NCBI GenBank assembly: GCA_947454695.1
Contig: CANGMW010000069.1
Location: 1 to 10,496 of the forward strand
Direction of reading: 5' to 3'
DNA: 10,496 nt
Source: Comamonadaceae bacterium
GTDB lineage: Bacteria > Pseudomonadota > Gammaproteobacteria > Burkholderiales > Burkholderiaceae_C
The notes beneath the pieces are model-generated. The model searched no databases. It saw nothing but the letters and a program-made list of their open reading frames with translations, and was not told the origin of the DNA. Numbering within the stretch: position 1 is the first letter of the stretch; the number at the start of each line of letters is the position of its first letter. Position numbers and translations under genes: made by a program. This document shows positions 1 through 6,830 of the stretch, in pieces.

Positions 1-2617
1 AGAGCTGCTCGACGCGCAGGATGGCCACATCGTCGAGTTTTTTCTCTTCGCGTTTTTTGACCAGGTCGTAATAGACCTTGCCGGAGCAGCACACCACGCG
101 CTTGACCTTGTCACCTTTGAGGTTGCCTTGATCCGGGATGACGGTCTGGAATGCGCCTTTGGTGAACTCGGACAGCGGCGAGGTCGCGTCCTTGTTACGC
201 AGCAGCGATTTGGGCGTCATGATGATCAGCGGCTTGCGCAGGTTGCGCACCATCTGACGACGCAACACGTGGAAGATCTGGCTGGCCGAGGTCGGCTGCA
301 CGATCTGCATATTGGTGTCAGCAGCCAACTGCATGAAGCGTTCCAGACGCGCCGAGCTGTGCTCCGGGCCCTGGCCTTCATAGCCGTGCGGCAGCATCAA
401 GGTGATGCCGTTCACGCGGCCCCACTTGACTTCGCCCGAGGCGATGAACTGGTCAATCACCACTTGCGCGCCATTGGCGAAATCGCCGAACTGGGCTTCC
501 CAGATGACGAGCGTGTTGGGGTCGTTAGAGGCATAGCCGTACTCAAAGCCCAGCACCGCTTCTTCGGACAAGATCGAGTCGATCACAACAAACGGGGCTT
601 GGTTATCCGCCACGTTTTGCAAAGGCACGTAAGTGCCCGTGTCCCACTTTTCACGGTTTTGGTCGTGAATGACCGCATGGCGGTGGGTGAAGGTCCCGCG
701 ACCGCAGTCCTCACCCGACAAGCGCACCGGGTAGCCGCTGGCTACCAACGAAGCAAACGCCATGTGCTCGCCCATGCCCCAGTCCACCGGAATGTCGCCA
801 CGGCCCATGGCCGCACGGTCGTCATAGACTTTCTTGACCAGCTGGTGAGGCGCCACCGTGCCGGGAATGGTCGTGATCTTGTCTGCCAAGCGCTTCCACT
901 CCGTCATCGGAATGGCGGTATCGCCCGCATCGGTCCACTTTTTGTCCAAGTACGGCGACCAGTCCACCGAGAACTTGCTCTTGAAGTTGGTGAGGACCGG
1001 GTCCACCGTGTGGCGACCTGCGTCCAGCGCCGCGCGGTAGGCTTTGACCATGTCGTCGCCCAGTGATTCACCCATGCCTTGGGCGCTCAGTTTGTCCGCA
1101 TAGAGCTTGCGCGTACCGGGGTGGGCACCGATTTTTTTGTACATCAGCGGCTGCGTCAACGCGGGGGTGTCTTGCTCGTTGTGGCCGAGTTTGCGGAAGC
1201 AGATGATGTCCACCACCACGTCTTTGCGGAACTCCATGCGGAACTCCAGCGCCAACTGGGTAGCCAAGACCACGGCTTCCGGGTCGTCACCGTTGACGTG
1301 CAGCACCGGGGCTTCGATCATCTTGACCACATCGGTACAGTAGGTCGTCGAGCGGCTGTCGCGCGGGTCCGAGGTGGTGAAACCGATCTGGTTGTTGATG
1401 ATGATGTGCACCGTGCCGCCGGTGGAATAGCCACGGGTTTCGGACAGGGCCAAGGTTTCTTGGTTCACGCCTTGACCGGCAAAAGCCGCGTCACCATGTA
1501 CCAGAATCGGCAGCACTTGCTGGCCATGCGGGTCAGCACGACGGTCCATACGGGCACGAACCGAGCCTTCGACCACCGGGTTGACGATCTCCAGGTGCGA
1601 GGGATTGAATGCCAAGCTCAGGTGAACCGGGCCACCGGCGGTGGACACGTCTGAGCTGAAGCCCTGGTGGTACTTCACGTCACCGCTGGGCAGATCTTCC
1701 GGCGCGGTGTGGTCGAACTCGGCGAACAAGTCCTTGGGCATCTTGCCCATGGAGTTCACCAACACGTTCAGACGACCGCGGTGGGCCATGCCGATCACGA
1801 TTTCCTGCACGCCTTTGAGACCCGCTTGGTTGATCAGCTCATCCATCGAGGCGATGAAACTCTCGCCACCCTCCAGAGAGAAACGCTTTTGACCCACGTA
1901 TTTCGTGTGCAGAAAACGCTCAAGCCCCTCGGCTGCCGTCAGACGGTCCAGGATGTGTTTTTTCTTGTCGGCACCAAAGCTGGGTTTGCTGCGGATGCTT
2001 TCCAGCTTTTGCTGCCACCAGCGCTTTTGCGCCTGGTCGGTGGTGTACATGTACTCGGCGCCAATGGTGCCGCAGTAGGTTTCGCGCAAGGCGTTGAGCA
2101 GTTCGCGCAAAGACATGGTGTCCTTGCCGAAAAAGGTGTTGCTGGTGTTGAACACCGCTTCCTGGTCGGCATCGCTGAAGCCGTAGAACGACGGCTCGAG
2201 CTCTGGAATGGCCGGACGCTCGGTGCGCTTGAGCGGGTCCAGATCGGCCCAGCGTTGGCCCACGTTGCGGTAGGCGGCGATGAGCTGCTGTGCGGCTGTG
2301 CGCTTGCGACCGAGTTCGGAGTCCGCACCGGCGGCCAACACCACGCGGGTGCCACCTTGTTTGGCGCGCTCAGCGAAGGCATTGATGACCGGCAAATGGG
2401 GGATGTCTTTGGCGTTGCTGCCGTCCACGGCGGGGACGTGCTGCAAGGCATCGAAATAGCTGCGCCAGTTGTCCGGCACGCTGCCGGGATTGGCCAGGTA
2501 GTTTTCGTACATTTCTTCAACGTACGGGGCATTCCCACCGAACAGGTAGGTATTGTCTTGATAGGTTTGAAAGACAGACGCGGTCTGCTTGGAACCGTTC
2601 GAAGCGGATTCACTCAT
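1..2617 (-). CDS. sucA: 2-oxoglutarate dehydrogenase E1 component (partial, 3' end outside window)
   Basis: This gene encodes the thiamine-diphosphate-dependent E1 subunit of the cytoplasmic 2-oxoglutarate dehydrogenase complex of the TCA cycle. It decarboxylates 2-oxoglutarate and passes the succinyl group to the lipoyl domain of E2 (SucB). I translated 872 residues from the ATG at 2615-2617. The N-terminal E1 helix carries PYVEEMYENYLANPGS (about residues 31-46). GMAHRGR (276-282, with H279) and HGDAAFAGQG (374-383, with D376) form the thiamine-diphosphate and Mg2+ site, and IINNQIGF follows near 406-413. The reading frame is open to the left edge and ends inside a segment matching E. coli DVAIVRIEQL. 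By comparison with the 933-residue E. coli enzyme, roughly 85 residues are missing. The start is well supported: an eight-base Shine-Dalgarno, GGAGGTGA, sits 7 nt upstream. sucB and lpd would be expected next, beyond the window. No frameshift was seen. Confidence 0.97.
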   Translation of the reverse strand, partial: MSESASNGSKQTASVFQTYQDNTYLFGGNAPYVEEMYENYLANPGSVPDNWRSYFDALQHVPAVDGSNAKDIPHLPVINAFAERAKQGGTRVVLAAGADSELGRKRTAAQQLIAAYRNVGQRWADLDPLKRTERPAIPELEPSFYGFSDADQEAVFNTSNTFFGKDTMSLRELLNALRETYCGTIGAEYMYTTDQAQKRWWQQKLESIRSKPSFGADKKKHILDRLTAAEGLERFLHTKYVGQKRFSLEGGESFIASMDELINQAGLKGVQEIVIGMAHRGRLNVLVNSMGKMPKDLFAEFDHTAPEDLPSGDVKYHQGFSSDVSTAGGPVHLSLAFNPSHLEIVNPVVEGSVRARMDRRADPHGQQVLPILVHGDAAFAGQGVNQETLALSETRGYSTGGTVHIIINNQIGFTTSDPRDSRSTTYCTDVVKMIEAPVLHVNGDDPEAVVLATQLALEFRMEFRKDVVVDIICFRKLGHNEQDTPALTQPLMYKKIGAHPGTRKLYADKLSAQGMGESLGDDMVKAYRAALDAGRHTVDPVLTNFKSKFSVDWSPYLDKKWTDAGDTAIPMTEWKRLADKITTIPGTVAPHQLVKKVYDDRAAMGRGDIPVDWGMGEHMAFASLVASGYPVRLSGEDCGRGTFTHRHAVIHDQNREKWDTGTYVPLQNVADNQAPFVVIDSILSEEAVLGFEYGYASNDPNTLVIWEAQFGDFANGAQVVIDQFIASGEVKWGRVNGITLMLPHGYEGQGPEHSSARLERFMQLAADTNMQIVQPTSASQIFHVLRRQMVRNLRKPLIIMTPKSLLRNKDATSPLSEFTKGAFQTVIPDQGNLKGDKVKRVVCCSGKVYYDLVKKREEKKLDDVAILRVEQL

Positions 2618-2624
2618 ATTACGC

Positions 2625-2649
2625 TCACCTCCGTTTCCCTTCAGGAAAC
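2625..2649 (-). promoter_or_regulatory. sucA ribosome binding site abutted by a small hairpin
   Basis: The Shine-Dalgarno GGAGGTGA (2625-2632) is almost fully complementary to the 16S rRNA 3' end and sits 7 nt from the sucA ATG. Directly next to it, with no spacer, is a perfect 6-bp inverted repeat GTTTCC / GGAAAC (2633-2638 and 2644-2649) around a 5-nt loop. In the sucA mRNA this would form a short stem just upstream of the ribosome site. It could insulate the site or be bound by a protein, but that is inference; a 6-bp stem can occur by chance. Confidence 0.5.
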
Positions 2650-2731
2650 ATTAGTTGGTTGAAAAAAACCTCCCGCTACACGGCTTAACCGATTGGCGGA
2701 TGCGACTGTGGCTTGGGAAGGGCCTATGTTT

Positions 2732-2771
2732 GCAGGTGACATTCTACCGAAAGCCACCTGCGAAAACTCAA
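2732..2771 (-). promoter_or_regulatory. Candidate sucA promoter with overlapping inverted repeat
   Basis: On the minus strand a TAGAAT box (2741-2746) resembles a sigma-70 -10 element. TTGAGT (2766-2771), just after the prpE stop, could be its -35, but the 19-bp spacing is longer than ideal. A 7-bp inverted repeat, GCAGGTG (2732-2738) and CACCTGC (2755-2761), brackets the -10 box with a 16-nt spacer, so a dimeric regulator could bind across it. Transcription would start about 110-120 nt upstream of the sucA ATG. No U-tract follows the repeat, so it is not a good terminator for prpE. The rest of the 2618-2772 gap shows nothing else I can name. Confidence 0.35.
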
Positions 2772-2772
2772 T

Positions 2773-4668
2773 TTATTTTGGGAACAGGTCTCTAATGGCC
2801 AGCAAAGCGGCCGGGTCATCCATGGTGGTGAGGTCGCCCGGGTCGCGCCCCTCACACACCGCCTGCAAGGCGCGTCGCAGCAATTTGCCACTGCGCGTTT
2901 TGGGCAGCAAGTTGACAAACAGCACGCGCGAAGGCCGGGCCACGGCACCGAGCTGAGAGTCCACCACCTTCATGATGGCCCCTTCGAGCTTCAAGCGCGC
3001 TGCGTCGTCGGTCAGCTCCGAAGCATCCTTGGGCACCACAAAAGCCATGGCCACTTGCCCCTTGAGCTGATCGGCGACACCGACCACCGCCACTTCGGCC
3101 ACATTCGAATGGCTGGAGATGGATTCCTCGATCTCGCGGGTACCCAAACGGTGGCCGGCCACATTGATCACATCATCGGTGCGGCCCAGAATGAAGAAAT
3201 AGCCGTCTTTGTCACGAATACCCCAGTCAAAGGTGCTGTAAACCATGCGCTCGGGAATGCTGCTCCAGTAGGTGCTGACGAAACGCTTGTCGTCGCGCCA
3301 AACGGTTTGCATACAGCCCGGCGGCAAGGGCCCTTCAATAGCGACCACACCTTTTTGGTCCGGACCTTTGAGTTCTTCGCCGGTGTTTTCGTCGATCAGT
3401 TTGACGTTGTAGCCGTACATGGCCACACCGGGGCTGCCGAACTTGCTGGACTTTTTCTCCACGCCGTTAGCCAAAGCCAGAATCGGCCAACCGGTTTCGG
3501 TCTGCCAGTAGTTGTCGATGATGGGCACATTCAGTGCCTGGCTGATCCACTGCGCGGTCGGCTCGTCCAAAGGCTCGCCGGCCAGGTACAGGGCTTTGAG
3601 GCTGGAAATGTTGTACTTGGCCAGATAGGCCGGGTCCTGCTTTTTGAGTACCCGCACCGCCGTCGGCGCGGAGAACATCCGCGTGACCTTGTATTTCTCC
3701 ACCAAAGACCACCAGATGCCGGCATCCGGGCGGGTAGGCAGACCCTCGTACATGATGGTGGCCATGCCGGCAATCAGCGGCCCGTAGATGATGTAGCTGT
3801 GACCCACCACCCAGCCGATGTCGCTGGTTGAAAAATACGTCTCGCCGGCTTGACCTTCAAAAATATGCTTCATGCTCGCGGCCAAGGCCACGGCGTAGCC
3901 ACCGGTGTCGCGCTGCACGCCCTTGGGTTTGCCGGTGGTGCCGGAGGTGTAGAGCGTATAACTGCTGTGGGTCGAGTCCACCCATTCGCACGGCACCGTG
4001 GTGTTCATGTGCTTGTCGCGCCAAGTGCCCCAAATCTCATCTCGACCAGCGACCAAATTCATGGGCGCGAGCTGGCGATCCACCAGCAACACCGATTGCG
4101 GTTTGTAGGCAGACAAGCGAATGGCCTCGTCCAGCAAGGGCTTGTAGGGCACGCTTTTCCCCCCGCGCGAACCGGCATCGGCACTGATCACCACTTTGGG
4201 TTCGGCATCTTCGATGCGCGAGGCCAGCGAGCCCGAGGCAAAGCCGCCAAACACCACCGAGTGAATCGCCCCGATGCGCGCGCAGGCCAGCATGGCAAAT
4301 GCGGCCTCGGCAATCATGGGCATGTAAATCAGAACGCGGTCGCCTTTTTGCACGCCCAGAGATTGCAAGGTCGCCGCCATGCGTTGCACTTCGGCATGCA
4401 GCTCGCGAAAGGAATAAACGCGCTCTTGATCGGTCTCGGTGCTGACAAAAATCAAGGCGGCCTGATCGGCACGGTCTTTCAGGTGCCGGTCCACCGCGTT
4501 ATGGCACAGGTTGGTCGTGCCGCCCACAAACCATCGCGCAAACGGCGGATGGCTGTAATCGCAAATCTGTTGCGGTGCGGTCTTCCACTCAATCAGCTTG
4601 GCCTGTTCTGCCCAAAATGCATCGGGTTGTTCAATGGACTGGCGGTAAAACTCGGCGTAGCTGCTCAT
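2773..4668 (-). CDS. prpE: Propionate-CoA ligase (propionyl-CoA synthetase)
   Basis: This is a cytoplasmic AMP-forming acyl-CoA synthetase that converts propionate, ATP and CoA to propionyl-CoA. The product is 631 residues, close to the 628 of Salmonella PrpE. An acetyl-CoA-synthetase-type N-terminal domain starts at YAEFYRQSI. The ATP-binding loop TSGTTGKPKG (241-250) is followed by VQRDTGGYAVALA, which marks PrpE rather than Acs. The adenylate motif YWQTETGWP is at 387-395. The C-terminal PKTRSGKLLRR contains the catalytic lysine, about K595, the residue acylated in relatives. The start at 4666-4668 has AGGAG about 7 nt upstream. A 13-codon in-frame extension (to 4707) is rejected because it is made of an upstream DNA repeat. 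No 2-methylcitrate genes (prpB, prpC, prpD) flank it. Instead it lies between phaB and sucA, with its own upstream region after the phaB terminator. Acetate may also be used, which sequence cannot settle. Confidence 0.95.
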   Translation of the reverse strand: MSSYAEFYRQSIEQPDAFWAEQAKLIEWKTAPQQICDYSHPPFARWFVGGTTNLCHNAVDRHLKDRADQAALIFVSTETDQERVYSFRELHAEVQRMAATLQSLGVQKGDRVLIYMPMIAEAAFAMLACARIGAIHSVVFGGFASGSLASRIEDAEPKVVISADAGSRGGKSVPYKPLLDEAIRLSAYKPQSVLLVDRQLAPMNLVAGRDEIWGTWRDKHMNTTVPCEWVDSTHSSYTLYTSGTTGKPKGVQRDTGGYAVALAASMKHIFEGQAGETYFSTSDIGWVVGHSYIIYGPLIAGMATIMYEGLPTRPDAGIWWSLVEKYKVTRMFSAPTAVRVLKKQDPAYLAKYNISSLKALYLAGEPLDEPTAQWISQALNVPIIDNYWQTETGWPILALANGVEKKSSKFGSPGVAMYGYNVKLIDENTGEELKGPDQKGVVAIEGPLPPGCMQTVWRDDKRFVSTYWSSIPERMVYSTFDWGIRDKDGYFFILGRTDDVINVAGHRLGTREIEESISSHSNVAEVAVVGVADQLKGQVAMAFVVPKDASELTDDAARLKLEGAIMKVVDSQLGAVARPSRVLFVNLLPKTRSGKLLRRALQAVCEGRDPGDLTTMDDPAALLAIRDLFPK

Positions 4669-4687
4669 CGGAATCTCCTGCGGGACA

Positions 4688-4710
4688 AATCTCAACTGGA
4701 ATCTCAACTG
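4688..4710. repeat. 11-bp tandem direct repeat in the prpE leader
   Basis: AATCTCAACTG occurs twice, at 4688-4698 and 4700-4710, with one base between (period 12). It ends 19 bp upstream of the prpE ATG. Both units lie on the same face of the helix roughly one turn apart, as paired binding sites for an activator or repressor often do. It could equally be a recent slippage duplication. Confidence 0.6.
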
Positions 4711-4713
4711 AAT

Positions 4714-4725
4714 TCATAATTATGA
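4714..4725. promoter_or_regulatory. 12-bp perfect palindrome, candidate prpE operator
   Basis: TCATAATTATGA reads identically on both strands. It lies 46-57 bp upstream of the prpE start, in the A+T-rich part of an otherwise G+C-rich gap. On the minus strand it contains CATAAT, a possible -10 box, but no convincing -35 lies at 16-18 bp. It may be an operator, a promoter core, or both. The binding protein is unknown. Confidence 0.4.
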
Positions 4726-4796
4726 GCAATGGTCTTGCTGGAAACTGACTTCAACCGACTTGGGGAGGAGCGCAGCCAACAAAACGTTGTCCCATG

Positions 4797-4821
4797 AAAA
4801 AACCCCGCCGCAGCGGGGTTT
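4797..4821 (-). terminator. Rho-independent terminator of the phaCAB operon
   Basis: In the minus-strand transcript a perfect 9-bp stem (4800-4808 with 4813-4821; AAACCCCGC and its complement) closes a 4-nt loop. It runs straight into six U residues (4797-4802, partly paired in the stem base). It lies 26 bp after the phaB stop. This is a textbook intrinsic terminator and separates phaCAB from prpE. Confidence 0.9.
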
Positions 4822-4847
4822 GAGGACGCGCCATGCGCACAGCCCTG

Positions 4848-5585
4848 TTAGCCCATGTGCAGGCCGCCGTTGACCGAGAAATCAGCGCCGGTGGAGTAAC
4901 CCCCTTCATCCGATGCCAGCCACGCAATGATGGAAGCAATTTCGCTGGGAAGTCCCAGACGTTTGACGGGAATGGTGGCCACAATTTTGTCCAGCACATC
5001 TTGACGAATCGCCTTGACCATATCGGTTCCGATGTAGCCCGGGCTCACGGTGTTGACCGTCACGCCCTTGTTGGCCAGTTCCTGAGCCAAGGCCATGGTG
5101 AAGCCGTGCATACCGGCTTTAGCGGCCGAGTAGTTGGTCTGGCCGGCCTGCCCTTTTTCGCCGTTCACGCTGCTGATGTTGATGATGCGGCCCCAGCCTT
5201 TTTCAACCATACCGGCCACGACTTGTTTGGTCACGTTAAACATGGAGTTCAGGTTGGTCTCAATCACCGCATCCCAGTCTTCACGGGTCATCTTCAGGAA
5301 CATGCGGTCACGGGTGATGCCGGCGTTATTCACCAAGACATCAATGGGGCCGTGTTCAGCGCAGGCCTTGCCAAACGCCTCTACCGTAGAGTCCCACAGA
5401 CCCACGTTACCCACGGAGGCATAGAAGGTAAAACCCAGTGCCTTTTGCTCATCGAGCCACTTCTTGAAATCCCGGGTCGGGCCGCAACCCGCAATCACCT
5501 TGAAGCCCTCCTGGTGCAGGCGCTGGCAAATGGCCGTTCCGATGCCACCCATGCCGCCGGTGACGTACGCTACTTTCTGACTCAT
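4848..5585 (-). CDS. phaB: Acetoacetyl-CoA reductase (NADPH)
   Basis: This short-chain dehydrogenase reduces acetoacetyl-CoA to (R)-3-hydroxybutyryl-CoA, the PHB monomer, in the cytoplasm. The product is 245 residues (Cupriavidus PhaB has 246). The Rossmann motif TGGMGGIG is at 9-16 and NNAG at 86-89. The catalytic triad is S139, Y152 and K156 (YSAAK). The C-terminus ends in the family signature NGGLHMG. Segments such as TRDRMFLKM and VNGEKGQAGQTNYS match PhaB rather than FabG, which is the main alternative. The start at 5583-5585 has GAGGAG about 6 nt upstream. A longer in-frame start at 5627 lacks such a site and adds 14 residues not in the family. The gene is third in the operon, 51 bp after phaA, and is followed by an intrinsic terminator. 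No phaR or phasin gene follows it here. Confidence 0.97.
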   Translation of the reverse strand: MSQKVAYVTGGMGGIGTAICQRLHQEGFKVIAGCGPTRDFKKWLDEQKALGFTFYASVGNVGLWDSTVEAFGKACAEHGPIDVLVNNAGITRDRMFLKMTREDWDAVIETNLNSMFNVTKQVVAGMVEKGWGRIINISSVNGEKGQAGQTNYSAAKAGMHGFTMALAQELANKGVTVNTVSPGYIGTDMVKAIRQDVLDKIVATIPVKRLGLPSEIASIIAWLASDEGGYSTGADFSVNGGLHMG

Positions 5586-5636
5586 GCTTTTCTCCTCTTT
5601 TAATGAACTGTGTGACTTGTGACTCAAAGAAAAAAC

Positions 5637-6815
5637 TCAGCGCTCGATGGTGAGCGCCACGCCCATGCCGCCGCCAATGCACAGGCTGGCAATGCCTTTT
5701 TTAGCGTCACGGCGCTGCATTTCATGCAAGAGCGTGACCAGAATGCGGCAGCCTGATGCGCCGATGGGGTGACCGATCGCAATCGCACCGCCGTTGACGT
5801 TGACCTTGCTGGTGTCCCACCCCATGGCCTGGTTCACCGCGCAGGCCTGCGCCGCAAACGCCTCGTTGATTTCGAGCAGATCCAGATCGGCAGCCTTCCA
5901 GCCCGCGCGCTGCAAGGCCTTGGTGCTTGCCGGCACCGGGCCCATGCCCATGAAGGCCGGATCCAAACCGCTGGTGGCAAAACTGGCAATGCGCCCCAGG
6001 GGCTTGAGCCCCAAGGCGGCAGCCTTTTTGGCCGTCATCACCATCACGGCGGCCGCGCCGTCGTTGATACCCGAAGCATTACCGGCCGTCACGCCACCGG
6101 CTTTGTCAAAGGCGGGGCGCAAACCGGCCAAGGCTTCGGCATTGGTTTTGCGGTTGAGAAATTCGTCGCTGGCAAAAATCAGTGGATCGCCTTTTTTCTG
6201 CGCGATGCTGAAAGGCACGATCTCATCTTTGAACTTGCCGGCATCTTGCGCTGCGGCAGCTTTTTGCTGACTGGCCAGTGCCAGGGCATCCTGCATCTCG
6301 CGGGTGATGCCGTATTGTTTGGCCACGTTCTCAGCGGTGATACCCATGTGGTACTGGTTGTACACATCCCACAAGCCGTCCACGATCATGGAGTCAATCA
6401 TCTTCCAGTCGCCCATGCGCTGTCCATCGCGAGAACCTTGCAGCACGTGGGGCGATGCGCTCATGTTTTCCTGCCCCCCGGCAATGACGATATCGCTGTC
6501 GCCGTAAGCCACGGCTTGCGCAGCCAGCATCACGGCCTTCAGGCCCGAGCCGCACACCGCATTGATGGTCAAGGCCGGCGTTTCTTTGGCCACGCCGCTT
6601 TTAATCAGCGCCTGACGCGCCGGGTTTTGACCCGCCCCGGCGGCCAGCACCTGCCCCATGATGACCTCGCCCACTTGGTCAGCCGCCAAGCCGGTACGCT
6701 CCAACAAAGCTTTGATCACAGCCGCACCGAGTTCGGTGGCCGGTGTCTTGGCCAGCGAGCCTCCAAATTTACCCACGGCGGTGCGGGCGGCCGAAACGAT
6801 GACGATGTCTTCCAT
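5637..6815 (-). CDS. phaA: Acetyl-CoA acetyltransferase (beta-ketothiolase)
   Basis: This biosynthetic thiolase joins two acetyl-CoA into acetoacetyl-CoA, the first step of PHB synthesis. It may also condense propionyl-CoA with acetyl-CoA to a limited extent. At 392 residues it has the usual length. The nucleophile C88 lies in INAVCGSGLKA, H349 in IAIGHPIGASG and C379 in SLCIGGGMG; these are the same numbers as in Cupriavidus PhaA. The QENMS loop and NEAFA motif are also present. The start at 6813-6815 has AGGAG 6 nt upstream and lies 15 bp after the phaC stop, so the genes are surely co-transcribed. Thiolases of fatty-acid degradation (FadA) are less likely, given the operon and the PhaA-like sequence. 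No anomaly was seen. Confidence 0.96.
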   Translation of the reverse strand: MEDIVIVSAARTAVGKFGGSLAKTPATELGAAVIKALLERTGLAADQVGEVIMGQVLAAGAGQNPARQALIKSGVAKETPALTINAVCGSGLKAVMLAAQAVAYGDSDIVIAGGQENMSASPHVLQGSRDGQRMGDWKMIDSMIVDGLWDVYNQYHMGITAENVAKQYGITREMQDALALASQQKAAAAQDAGKFKDEIVPFSIAQKKGDPLIFASDEFLNRKTNAEALAGLRPAFDKAGGVTAGNASGINDGAAAVMVMTAKKAAALGLKPLGRIASFATSGLDPAFMGMGPVPASTKALQRAGWKAADLDLLEINEAFAAQACAVNQAMGWDTSKVNVNGGAIAIGHPIGASGCRILVTLLHEMQRRDAKKGIASLCIGGGMGVALTIER

Positions 6816-6830
6816 GATTGCTCCTGTTTG

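Noticed and set aside
1939..2613. 224-codon minus-strand frame inside sucA
   Set aside because: It is a shifted frame of sucA, Ser/Pro/Thr-rich and low in complexity; the sucA frame itself matches the E1 family throughout.
128..2662. Long plus-strand frames (312, 191 and 331 codons) opposite sucA
   Set aside because: They mirror the sucA codons; no ribosome sites, motifs or plausible protein composition were seen.
4669..4707. N-terminal extension of PrpE by 13 residues
   Set aside because: It is encoded by the direct repeat, matches no family member, and the internal ATG at 4668 has a good AGGAG site.
3055..5603. Plus-strand frames of about 256-289 codons opposite prpE and phaB
   Set aside because: They are antisense shadows of well-recognised enzymes, with no domain signal.
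5586..5627. N-terminal extension of PhaB by 14 residues
   Set aside because: The Ser/Lys/Glu-rich extension overlaps the GAGGAG ribosome site of the family-consistent start at 5585.
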